From Methylorubrum populi (GTDB lineage Bacteria > Pseudomonadota > Alphaproteobacteria > Rhizobiales > Beijerinckiaceae), in assembly GCA_020741775.1 (NCBI GenBank), contig DYYG01000009.1, positions 1 through 44,799 on the forward strand: a stretch of 44,799 nt of DNA, read 5' to 3'. Positions 36,829 through 44,799 of this stretch are shown here, piece after piece. Under the pieces are notes generated by a model. The model was not told the origin of the DNA, did not search any database, and saw nothing but the letters and a program-made list of their open reading frames with translations. Both the position numbers and the translations under genes were made by a program. Within the stretch, counting starts at the first letter, position 1, and the number at the start of each line of letters is the position of its first letter.

Positions 36829-37035
36829 ATGAAGAGCTTCATCACCTCGCGACCCGAGACCGAGCCGGGCCGGTTCGGTACATCCTTCGATCCGGTGCTC
36901 GCGGGCGTGGCGCAGGGGCTCGCCCGGCTGTTCCCCCCGGTCCAGACCATCCGTCCCGCGCATGACGGCGAGGCGGACGGGCACCCGGCGACGCGCCATG
37001 GCGGCGAGGCCGGCAGAGAGGACGAGCGCGGATGA
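36829..37035 (+). CDS. Small hypothetical protein (68 aa)
   Basis: The ATG at 36829 has GAGGGGG about 6 nt upstream. The product begins MKSFITSRPETEPGRFGTSFD and ends in a charged His/Gly/Arg-rich tail. It has no membrane segment and I recognise no family. Its stop overlaps the next start by four bases (ATGA), which supports translation of both as a pair. The long frame upstream in the same phase is antisense to the UbiH-family gene and is not considered coding. Confidence 0.55.
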   Translation: MKSFITSRPETEPGRFGTSFDPVLAGVAQGLARLFPPVQTIRPAHDGEADGHPATRHGGEAGREDERG

Positions 37036-37262
37036 TGAAACCGGAGCTGATCGAACAGCACATCGCCGCGATGACGACCGCGAGCACCAACCTGCTGCGC
37101 CAGATGGAGAAGGAAGGCCTGCGCTACCGCGTCAGCGTGCATCCCGAGGATACCGGCACCCTGCATGTCCATGTCGACGCGCTGACGCCGGAGCTGACGC
37201 GGCGCATCGAGCGCTGCCTCTCCGGCACCGGCATGCAGGTCGCCGTCCAAGAAAGGCAGTAA
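37032..37262 (+). CDS. Small hypothetical protein (76 aa)
   Basis: It begins MMKPELIEQHIAAMTTASTN and overlaps the previous gene by ATGA. The sequence looks like a folded alpha-beta protein: an amphipathic helix (LIEQHIAAMTTASTNLLRQMEKEG), a beta hairpin (YRVSVHPEDTGTLHVHVDAL) and a second helix (LTRRIERCLSGTG). No known domain is recognised. It lies 123 nt before the quinone oxidoreductase gene. Confidence 0.65.
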   Translation: MMKPELIEQHIAAMTTASTNLLRQMEKEGLRYRVSVHPEDTGTLHVHVDALTPELTRRIERCLSGTGMQVAVQERQ

Positions 37263-37385
37263 GAGAGAGCGAGGGCTACGGCCGGGGAGAGGATCCGGCC
37301 GTGTGCCTCCCGGCACTTGTCACGATCCGGCAGCCCGATATCTCGCGTTCGATCCGATGGAGTCAGGACCGAGCGGGAGGACGCG

Positions 37386-38360
37386 ATGCCCAAGGCGATC
37401 CGGGTGCACGAATACGGCGGGCCCGAGGCGATGGTCTACGAGGACGTGCCCTCGCCGGAGCCGGGTCCGGGCCAGATCCGCGTCCGCCAGACCGCCATCG
37501 GCGTCAACTTCATCGACATCTACTTCCGCTCCGGCGCCTACAAGGCGCCCTCGCTCCCCTTCACCCTCGGCAAGGAGGGCGCGGGTGTGGTCGATGCGCT
37601 CGGTGAAGGCGTCACCGATTTCCGCGTCGGCGAGCGCGTCGCCTATGCCGGCGCCACCGGCACCTATGCCGAGGAGGTCGTGGTCGACACCAAGGGTGTG
37701 GTCCACGTGCCGGATGCCATCTCCGACGAAACCGCCGCCGCGATGATGCTCAAGGGCCTCACCGCGCAATATCTGCTGCGGCGGACCTACCGGGTGCAGC
37801 CCGGCGACACCATCCTGTTCCATGCCGCCGCCGGCGGCGTCGGGCTCATCGCCACGCAATGGGCCAAGCATCTCGGCGCCACGGTGATCGGCACGGTCGG
37901 CTCGGCCGAGAAGGCGGAGCTTGCCCGCGCGCATGGCTGCGACCACGTCATCCTCTACCGCGACGAGGATTTCGCCGCCCGGGTGCGGGAGATCACGGGG
38001 GGCAAGGGCGTGCCGGTGGTCTATGACGGCGTCGGCAAGGCGACCTTCCCCGCCTCCCTCGATTGCCTCTCGCCCTTCGGCATCTTCGCGAGCTTCGGCT
38101 CGGCCTCCGGCCCGATCGAGGCCTTCGACATCGGCATCCTCGCCGCCAAGGGCTCGCTGTTCGCGACCCGCCCGACGCTGTTCACCCATATCGCCACCCG
38201 CGAGAGCCTCGACGCCAACGCCGCCGAGCTGTTCGAGGTGGTGGCCAGCGGCGCGGTGAAGATCCCGATCCATGCCCGCGCGAAGCTCGCCGACGCCGGC
38301 GAGGTCCACCGCGACCTCGCCGGGCGGCAGACCACCGGCGCGACGGTGATGATCCCCTGA
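37386..38360 (+). CDS. NADPH:quinone oxidoreductase (QOR, MDR superfamily)
   Basis: A 324-residue protein starting MPKAIRVHEYGGPEAMVYED, the standard QOR N-terminus. It contains GVNFIDIYFRSGAY, LGKEGAGVV, the coenzyme-binding HAAAGGVGLIATQWAKHLGA (AxxGGVG), GTVGSAEKAELARAHGCDHVI and VYDGVGK. It lacks the zinc-binding cysteines of alcohol dehydrogenases, as expected for QOR. The family reduces quinones with NADPH, some by one-electron transfer, and often serves detoxification. A palindromic element in the 51-nt gap separates it from pncA, so the two may share or attenuate a transcript. Confidence 0.93.
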   Translation: MPKAIRVHEYGGPEAMVYEDVPSPEPGPGQIRVRQTAIGVNFIDIYFRSGAYKAPSLPFTLGKEGAGVVDALGEGVTDFRVGERVAYAGATGTYAEEVVVDTKGVVHVPDAISDETAAAMMLKGLTAQYLLRRTYRVQPGDTILFHAAAGGVGLIATQWAKHLGATVIGTVGSAEKAELARAHGCDHVILYRDEDFAARVREITGGKGVPVVYDGVGKATFPASLDCLSPFGIFASFGSASGPIEAFDIGILAAKGSLFATRPTLFTHIATRESLDANAAELFEVVASGAVKIPIHARAKLADAGEVHRDLAGRQTTGATVMIP

Positions 38361-38378
38361 TCCTCGGACAAAGGGGTT

Positions 38379-38393
38379 CCGGGCTCTGCCCGG
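38379..38393 (+). repeat. Palindromic element with GGGCTCTGCCC core (copy 2)
   Basis: CCGGGC-tct-GCCCGG is a perfect 6-bp hairpin between the quinone oxidoreductase and nicotinamidase genes, preceded by AAAGGGGTT. It shares the GGGCTCTGCCC core with the element at 10332-10350. It could weaken read-through into pncA. Confidence 0.55.
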
Positions 38394-38411
38394 CCCTCCC
38401 GGACTCATGCG

Positions 38412-39038
38412 ATGAAGCTCACCAGTACCGATGCCCTGCTCGTCGTCGACGTGCAGAACGATTTCCTGCCCGGCGGGACGCTCGCCGTACCGGAGGGCGA
38501 GGCGGTGATCGCCCCCGTCAACCGGCTGGCGGCGCACCTGCCCCACCTCATCCTCACCCAGGACTGGCACCCGCCGGGTCACGCCTCCTTCGCCTCGTCC
38601 CATCCGGGCAAGCACCCGTTCGACACCGTGACGATGCCCTACGGCGCGCAGGTGCTCTGGCCGGACCATTGTGTGCAGGGCACGGCCGGCGCCGATCTCG
38701 CCCCCGGCCTGCGGGTGGAGCGGGCCCAGATGGTGATCCGCAAGGGCTATCACCGGCACATCGACAGCTACTCGGCCTTCCTCGAAGCCGACCGGCGCAC
38801 CCGCACCGGGCTCGCCGGCTATCTCGCCGAGCGCGGCCTGACCCGCCTGTTCCTGGCCGGCCTCGCCACCGATTTCTGCGTGCTCTGGACCGCCCTCGAT
38901 GCCCGTGCCGCCGGGCTCGAAGTGGTCGTGGTCGAGGATGCCGTGCGCGGCATCGATCTCGACGGCTCGGTGGCGCGGGCCTGGGAGGCCATGGCCCAGG
39001 CCGGTGTCGGCCGCATCACGAGCGCCGAGCTCGCCTGA
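38412..39038 (+). CDS. pncA: Nicotinamidase/pyrazinamidase
   Basis: A 208-residue isochorismatase-fold hydrolase starting MKLTSTDALLVVDVQNDFLPGG. The Asp-Lys-Cys triad is present: D13 (VVDVQNDF), K111 (VIRKGYH) and C156 (LATDFCVLWTA). Metal ligands are in TQDWHPPGHASF (D51, H53) and at WPDHCVQGT. It converts nicotinamide to nicotinate and ammonia in NAD salvage. Length is normal and the gene intact. It converges with pabC with only 10 nt between the stops. Confidence 0.95.
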   Translation: MKLTSTDALLVVDVQNDFLPGGTLAVPEGEAVIAPVNRLAAHLPHLILTQDWHPPGHASFASSHPGKHPFDTVTMPYGAQVLWPDHCVQGTAGADLAPGLRVERAQMVIRKGYHRHIDSYSAFLEADRRTRTGLAGYLAERGLTRLFLAGLATDFCVLWTALDARAAGLEVVVVEDAVRGIDLDGSVARAWEAMAQAGVGRITSAELA

Positions 39039-39051
39039 CCGGCGTCGGTCA
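39036..39051. terminator. Inverted repeat spanning two convergent stop codons
   Basis: TGACCG-gcgt-CGGTCA is a perfect 6-bp inverted repeat. The left TGA is the pncA stop and the right TCA is the pabC stop read on the other strand. With a 10-nt gap it is the only structure available for termination from either side. Confidence 0.4.
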
Positions 39052-39906
39052 CGGGTCGAGCATGCCCGTCCCGACGCCGCACGCCTCCGCCACCGCCTCC
39101 CGCGCGGCCGCGCAGAGTCTCCGAACCGTGACGTGCCCGGCGCTGTCATAGGAACGGGCGCCGAGCGCGGTGACGGGGGCGAGCAGGCGCAGGGAGTTGG
39201 TGACGAACAGGGCTTCCGCCGCCTCCAGCTCCGAGGGCAGGAGCGGGCGCTCCTCGACCGTCAGGCCGAGCGCGGGCGCGAGACGCGAAACGATCTCGGC
39301 CCGGACGATCCCCGGCAGCACGCCCTCCGAGACCGGCGGCGTGACGATGCCTTCACCGGAGACGGCAAACAGATTGCCGGTGCCGGCGCAGGCGACGCGT
39401 CCCTTCGTGTTGAGGAACAGGGCCTCGTCGAAGCCATTCGCCTGGGCCTCGCGGCCGGCGAGCACCGCGTCGAGATAGCCGAGGGTCTTGAGGCGCGTGG
39501 CCGGCGAGGTGTCGTTGCGGGCGATGGCAGTGGGCATCAGCCGCAGCGGCGCGAAGAACAGGGCCGCCCGGGCCGGAGCGACGCTGCCGAACAGGAAGGG
39601 TTTCGGCTCCGGGGGCGGCGTCAGCCCGCGCGGGCCGGGCCCCCGGGTCAGGGTGGTGCGGATCGCCGCCAGGGTGGTGGTGCCGGCCAGAGCCCGCATC
39701 GCCGCGACGATGCGTCCCCGGTCGACGGAAAAGCCCAAAGCCTGCGCCGCGGCGGCCAGGCGGTCGGCATGGGCAACCTCGAAGGCGACCCGGCCCTGCA
39801 GGGCCAAAGCCGTGTCGAACACCCCATCGCCGAGCAGGAGGCCGCGATCTCCCATGGCGAAGGGCAGGGTGCCGCTCTCCACCAGCCGACCGTCACACCA
39901 CAGCAT
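39049..39906 (-). CDS. pabC: Aminodeoxychorismate lyase-like class IV aminotransferase
   Basis: A 285-residue PLP enzyme starting MLWCDGRLVESGTLPFAMGDRG, with the fold-type IV GDRGLLLGDGVFDT start. The PLP-binding lysine is in TRLKTLGYLDAVLA, followed by GFDEALFLNTKGRVACAGTGNLFAV and VFVTNSLR-like LFVTNSLRLLAPV. PabC releases pyruvate from 4-amino-4-deoxychorismate to give p-aminobenzoate for folate. Class IV enzymes can also be branched-chain or D-amino acid aminotransferases; the position directly after pabA and pabB favours PabC. Its ATG lies inside the pabA end (14-nt overlap), so it is translationally coupled. Confidence 0.85.
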   Translation of the reverse strand: MLWCDGRLVESGTLPFAMGDRGLLLGDGVFDTALALQGRVAFEVAHADRLAAAAQALGFSVDRGRIVAAMRALAGTTTLAAIRTTLTRGPGPRGLTPPPEPKPFLFGSVAPARAALFFAPLRLMPTAIARNDTSPATRLKTLGYLDAVLAGREAQANGFDEALFLNTKGRVACAGTGNLFAVSGEGIVTPPVSEGVLPGIVRAEIVSRLAPALGLTVEERPLLPSELEAAEALFVTNSLRLLAPVTALGARSYDSAGHVTVRRLCAAAREAVAEACGVGTGMLDP

Positions 39907-40519
39907 CGGCAGGAATCTTTTCCGAGTGGCTCGGCCGGGCGCGCCAGGCGCGGGCGTTCTTCAGGAAGTTGGCGAACAGGGCGTGGCCGTTCTCGGTCAG
40001 CACCGATTCCGGGTGGAACTGGATGCCCCAGGTCGGATGGGTGCGGTGGGAGAGCGCCATCACCTCGCCCTCGTTCGAGGCGGCATCAACGCTGAGGTGC
40101 CGCTCCATCTCAGGGGTCGGGGCGACGATCAGCGAGTGGTAGCGGCCGACCTGCATCGGCTGCGGCAGGCCCGCGAACAGCCCCTCGCCCCCATGCCGGA
40201 TCGGCGTGGCATGGCCGTGCAGCGGGCGGCCCGCCCGCTCGACCCGGCCGCCGAAGGCCGCGCCGATGGCCTGATGGCCGAGGCAGACGCCGAGGATCGG
40301 CACCTCGCCGGAGAGTTCGCGGATCGCCGGCAGGCTCACCCCCGCTTCCGCCGGGGTGCAGGGGCCGGGGGAGATCACCACCGCCTCGGGATTCCGCTCG
40401 CGGATTCCGGCCACGTCGAGGGCATCGTTGCGCACCACCTCGACGGTCTCGCCCAGCTCCTCGAAGTAGCGCACCACGTTGAAGACGAAGGAATCGTAGT
40501 TGTCGACGACGAGGATCAC
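39893..40519 (-). CDS. pabA: Aminodeoxychorismate/anthranilate synthase glutamine amidotransferase subunit
   Basis: A 208-residue class I amidotransferase starting at a GTG (MILVVDNYDSFVFNVVRYF), with GGAGGG about 6 nt upstream. The catalytic triad is C79 in ILGVCLGHQAIG and H169/E171 in GIQFHPESV; the oxyanion loop ISPGPCTPAEAG is also present. It supplies ammonia from glutamine to PabB. PabA and TrpG are similar and often serve both pathways. The GTGA overlap with the pabB stop and the pabC that follows support a folate role. Confidence 0.93.
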   Translation of the reverse strand: MILVVDNYDSFVFNVVRYFEELGETVEVVRNDALDVAGIRERNPEAVVISPGPCTPAEAGVSLPAIRELSGEVPILGVCLGHQAIGAAFGGRVERAGRPLHGHATPIRHGGEGLFAGLPQPMQVGRYHSLIVAPTPEMERHLSVDAASNEGEVMALSHRTHPTWGIQFHPESVLTENGHALFANFLKNARAWRARPSHSEKIPADAVV

Positions 40520-41937
40520 GGCGCACCCTCCTCGAAGGCCGCGAAGACGCGGGCCGCCTTGGTCAGCGTCTCCTCGTATTCGGGACCGGGCTCGGACAGC
40601 AGGGTGACGCCGCCGCCCGCCTGAAGCACGGCCTCGGCCTCGTTCATGAAGACGGTGCGGATCGCGATCGAGGTGTCGAGCGCCCCGTCGAAGCCGAGCG
40701 CGCCGATCGCCCCGCAATAGAGCTCGCGCGCGTCCGTCTCGATCTCGGTGATGATGTCCATGGCCCTGAGCTTCGGCGCGCCGGTGATCGAACCGCCGGG
40801 AAAGGTCTTCTCGATGAGGTCGAGGGCGTCCGCGCCCGCGCGCAACGTGCCTGTCACCACCGAGACGAGATGGTGGATGCCGGCATAGGATTCCAGCCCG
40901 CACAGGGTCGGCACCCGCACGCTGCCCGGCTCGCAGATCCGGGACAGGTCGTTGCGGAGCAGGTCCACGATCATGATGTTCTCGGCCCGCTCCTTCGGGT
41001 TGGCCTGGAGCGCGGCGCCGATCTCGGCATCGCGGGCCGGGTCGGGATCGCGGCGCACCGTGCCCTTGATCGGCCGGGTCTCGACCTCTCTCCCGCTGAG
41101 CTTCAGGAACCGCTCGGGCGAGGAGGAGGCAACGGTAAGCCCCTCGAAGGCGAGATAGGCGCCGAAGGTCGCCGGATTGGTCTCGCGCAGGCGCCGGTAG
41201 AAGGCGAAGGCGTCGAAGCCGGGCGGCAAGGCGGCGGCGAAGCGCTGGGCGATATTGGCCTGATAGATGTCGCCGGCGCGGATATAATCTCGCACCTTTT
41301 CGACAGCACTTTCATAAGCTTGCCGAGAGAAGTTCGAGCGCCACGCGAGCTTGGCGCCGGCCCATTCCGGCAGCGACCCGGCCGGCTCCGCGAGCAGGGC
41401 GGCGAAGGCATCGAGCCGCTCCCTCGCCCGCGCCGCGCGGGCCTGCGCGTCGGTCTCCGGGAAGCCGGTGGCGATCAGCAGGCAGGTTTGCCGCCCGTGA
41501 TCGACCGCAAGCAGGGTGTCGTAGAAATTGAAGGCGATGTCGTCGGTGAGCCCCGCCCGGCGGGCCGGGGCCGCGACCCGCTCCAGGCTCGCGCCGAAAT
41601 CGTAGGCGAAATAGCCGATCGCCGCCCCGGGAAAGGCCGGGAGCTGGGGCTGAGGCGCCAGCCTGTAGGGCGCAAGGCAGGCCCGCAGCGCCTCCAGCGG
41701 CCGGCCGGGCAATTCCCGCCCATCCAGGGTGGCGCGGCCCTCGCGAAAGCGGAACCGCCCGAACGGGTCGGCGGCCAGCACCGAGACGCGCCCGAGCGTG
41801 TCGTGGTGCATGGCACTGTCGAGGAAGGCGAGACCGGGCAGCCGGGCGAGCCGCGCCGCGGCGGCGACCGGGTCGATGAAGGGGATCTCGCGGGTCCAGA
41901 CCATGGGTTCGGTCGTCGTGCCTCGTGCGGCGCTCAT
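40516..41937 (-). CDS. pabB: Aminodeoxychorismate synthase component I
   Basis: A 473-residue chorismate-binding enzyme starting MSAARGTTTEPMVWTREIPF. A second ATG at 41904 (MVWTREI) is the alternative start. The C-terminal chorismate domain carries YIRAGDIYQANIAQRF, SSSPERFLKL, ETRPIKGT with the active-site Lys typical of PabB, ERAENIMIVDLLRNDLSRI and FPGGSITGAPKLRAM. The PIKGT lysine separates PabB from anthranilate synthase TrpE, which has PIAGT. The N-terminal domain is present. It aminates chorismate to 4-amino-4-deoxychorismate with PabA. First gene of a tightly overlapping pabB-pabA-pabC operon. Confidence 0.93.
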   Translation of the reverse strand: MSAARGTTTEPMVWTREIPFIDPVAAAARLARLPGLAFLDSAMHHDTLGRVSVLAADPFGRFRFREGRATLDGRELPGRPLEALRACLAPYRLAPQPQLPAFPGAAIGYFAYDFGASLERVAAPARRAGLTDDIAFNFYDTLLAVDHGRQTCLLIATGFPETDAQARAARARERLDAFAALLAEPAGSLPEWAGAKLAWRSNFSRQAYESAVEKVRDYIRAGDIYQANIAQRFAAALPPGFDAFAFYRRLRETNPATFGAYLAFEGLTVASSSPERFLKLSGREVETRPIKGTVRRDPDPARDAEIGAALQANPKERAENIMIVDLLRNDLSRICEPGSVRVPTLCGLESYAGIHHLVSVVTGTLRAGADALDLIEKTFPGGSITGAPKLRAMDIITEIETDARELYCGAIGALGFDGALDTSIAIRTVFMNEAEAVLQAGGGVTLLSEPGPEYEETLTKAARVFAAFEEGAP

Positions 41938-42324
41938 GTCCCGTCACCCAAGGGCGCAGCGCGCCCCGCCGTCAATCTCTCCCGCGTTCCGGACCTGCGG
42001 GAGAGGTATGCGTACCAGCCTGCCTAGTGTTGAAGCAGCTTGTGAGCAGCTCAGCCTAACATGCTCATTAGGATGGATGATTTTGCAAAAATCGATGCGT
42101 TTCTCAGAGATGAGACGGCCTTTCCGCTCTCGATGGATGCCGGGCATTGTCGCGCAAGATCGGACATCGGGGCCACCCCGTCGAACCCGGATTCTGACCG
42201 ATCCTTCCGGCCACGCTCGCAACCGCGCCACGAAGCAGGTATAGCGGCTCATCCACCGCCATCGCTGCAGGACGCGCGGCTCTCCTTCCGAGAGGCCGTC
42301 CGGGTATCGCCCCTTCGAGCCGTC
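41938..42324. other. 387-bp divergent region between pabB and rimO
   Basis: It separates the leftward pab operon from rightward rimO and should hold both promoters. The 42025-42125 part is AT-richer than its surroundings. AGCAGCT occurs twice at 42034-42040 and 42045-42051, an 11-bp period, which could be a tandem binding site. The rimO frame is open back to 42061, but the upstream residues have no family match. I see no RNA gene. Confidence 0.45.
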
Positions 42325-43671
<1,347 letters not shown>

Positions 43672-43754
43672 GGCGGGGCCGCCGGAGCGAACCGCCGCCG
43701 GCGCCGACGCGTTGCCCCACCACAACGAGGCGAGCGGCGCGAGAGAGGCGATCG

Positions 43755-43940
43755 ATGGCGGACGAGCAGCGCGACCAGAGCAACGAGGCCGCAATCTCGC
43801 CCAAGGATCCGGCGACGGGCAAGCTGAAGTCGCAACAGGGTCCGATGGAGCGGGCCGGCACCGAGGCCGAGGAAGCCGCCCGCGGCAACACGGCGTCGGG
43901 GCAGGACAAGCGTCGGGCGGAGGATGACCGCTCCGCCTGA
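43755..43940 (+). CDS. Small hydrophilic hypothetical protein (61 aa)
   Basis: The ATG at 43755 follows GAGAGAGGCG. The product begins MADEQRDQSNEAAISPKDPA and is almost entirely charged or small residues with no hydrophobic core, so it is probably disordered. Gly/Gln/Lys/Glu-rich composition recalls stress-associated hydrophilic proteins, but I claim no family. It lies 83 nt after rimO and 12 nt before the DoxX-like gene. Confidence 0.55.
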   Translation: MADEQRDQSNEAAISPKDPATGKLKSQQGPMERAGTEAEEAARGNTASGQDKRRAEDDRSA

Positions 43941-43952
43941 CCTCTTTCCGAG

Positions 43953-44396
43953 ATGCGCGACGACCGCCGCTGGCTGCGCTTCGGCCTGGCCGGCCTCTAC
44001 GGCTTCATCGGTGTCGTCCATCTGGCGGCGACCGAGCGCTTCCTGCCGATCATGCCGGACTGGGTGCCGCAGCCGCGGCTCGTGGTGATCGGCACCGGGC
44101 TCTGCGAGATCGCGGGTGCTCTGGCGCTGTTCGTGCCACGTCTGCGATGGCTCGCCGGAATCATGCTGGCGCTCTACGCGGCCTGCGTGTTCCCGGCCAA
44201 CATCAAACACGCGGTCGAGGGCATCCACCTGCCGCCGATCCCCGACACGTGGTGGTATCACGGCCCCCGTCTCGCGCTTCAGCCGGTGATGGTGTGGTGG
44301 GCCCTCTACGCCGTGCAGGCCATCGACTGGCCCTTCGCCGGCCATCGCAAGGCCGAACGGGAGACCGGGCCGACCGAAGACGCCCGGATCTCATAA
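43953..44396 (+). CDS. DoxX-like inner-membrane protein
   Basis: A 147-residue protein starting MRDDRRWLRFGLAGLYGFIGVVHLAA. Four hydrophobic segments are visible: ~8-27, ~43-62 (LVVIGTGLCEIAGALALFVP), ~66-84 (WLAGIMLALYAACVFPANI) and ~108-125 (PVMVWWALYAVQAIDW). The second helix GLCEIAGALAL and following PANIKHA fit DoxX/DoxD-like proteins, which are small membrane proteins often linked to redox or stress. Full length with a charged C-terminal tail. The exact role is unknown. Confidence 0.8.
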   Translation: MRDDRRWLRFGLAGLYGFIGVVHLAATERFLPIMPDWVPQPRLVVIGTGLCEIAGALALFVPRLRWLAGIMLALYAACVFPANIKHAVEGIHLPPIPDTWWYHGPRLALQPVMVWWALYAVQAIDWPFAGHRKAERETGPTEDARIS

Positions 44397-44470
44397 GGAA
44401 AAGCACTTTTCGTCTCGGCCTGGTTGTATTTTATTTCTCTCGACACGCAATCGTGTCTAGTCTGGCGCTC

Positions 44471-44626
44471 ATGCCGAAGCGCAGCGATTCGAGCCGAATG
44501 AAACGCGACCTGGGCGGCGAAGTGCCGCCGGACCAAGCGGCGGTCGAGCGTGCCCTGGAACAGGTGCTGGAGCGGTTGAAGCCGAAGGCACCCACCGCGA
44601 AGCCGGAGCGCAAGCCGGTCACCTGA
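44471..44626 (+). CDS. Small basic hypothetical protein (51 aa)
   Basis: It begins MPKRSDSSRMKRDLGGEVPPD and contains one amphipathic helix (QAAVERALEQVLERLKPK) and a Lys/Pro-rich end. The upstream 70 bp are AT-rich (44397-44460, with TTGTATTTTATTT), which suits a promoter, but no clear ribosome binding site is seen. Its size and lack of recognised family make it a tentative gene. The remaining bases to the window end (44627-44799) hold no gene I can support. Confidence 0.4.
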   Translation: MPKRSDSSRMKRDLGGEVPPDQAAVERALEQVLERLKPKAPTAKPERKPVT

Positions 44627-44799
44627 CACGCGCGCCTGAGCAGGCGCCATCGGGCCCCGCCAAGCCGGGCTCTCATACCAGATCCTGTACCTGAAGGCTG
44701 GCCGTGATTTGATACGGCTTGGGCGTCCGGCGCTCTTACGAGATCCAGGTCTGTTCCCGTGTGGGTCGCTCGCCCCTCGTGCCACGATCGTCAATCGGC

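Overview
The window is about 45 kb of high-GC chromosome from an alphaproteobacterium. A Hyphomicrobiales (Rhizobiales) methylotroph such as Methylobacterium or Methylorubrum is most likely. I infer this from base composition, the folate-dependent TrmFO, an MxaD-like periplasmic SRPBCC protein, an HWE-family histidine kinase and an alphaproteobacterial-style Crp/Fnr regulator. The genus is not proven by the sequence. I saw no rRNA, tRNA, CRISPR array, transposase or phage gene.

Region 1-10.3 kb is surface-polysaccharide DNA. A leftward cluster (1-5930) holds a TylF-type O-methyltransferase joined to HYL-type repeats and a long coiled coil, a 978-residue protein with two GT2 domains, TPR-like repeats and a GT8-like domain, and a gene cut by the window edge. 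The leftmost ~1.7 kb is clearly AT-richer than the rest, which suggests acquired DNA. A rightward set (6440-10278) has a GST-like gene and then a reductase, an altered-triad (SMK) 4,6-dehydratase and a 2-epimerase. That is the classic trio for turning UDP-GlcNAc into UDP-L-QuiNAc or UDP-L-FucNAc.

Region 10.3-21.6 kb carries trmFO, a FAD monooxygenase, an RTX protein whose HExxH-like site has lost both histidines, an HtrA/PDZ protein with all three catalytic residues replaced, an outer-membrane barrel protein, uvrA with a basic tail, and a cupin gene.

Region 21.6-36.6 kb is sensing and envelope: a NIT-domain chemoreceptor, a divergently arranged RND efflux pair, the MxaD-like protein, a degenerate receiver domain beside a multi-PAS HWE kinase, a Crp/Fnr regulator, a GH25 lysozyme-like lipoprotein, a DUF488 protein and a UbiH-family hydroxylase.

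Region 36.6-44.8 kb is mostly housekeeping: two small overlapping hypothetical genes, quinone oxidoreductase, nicotinamidase, an overlapping pabB-pabA-pabC folate operon, rimO, two small hypothetical genes and a DoxX-like membrane protein.

The strongest leads for unusual biology are the multi-domain glycosyltransferase and methyltransferase pair with an in-frame 126-bp tandem repeat, two adjacent convergent genes that both encode apparently dead proteases, and several perfect intergenic palindromes. I did not see a complete, clearly new multi-gene system.
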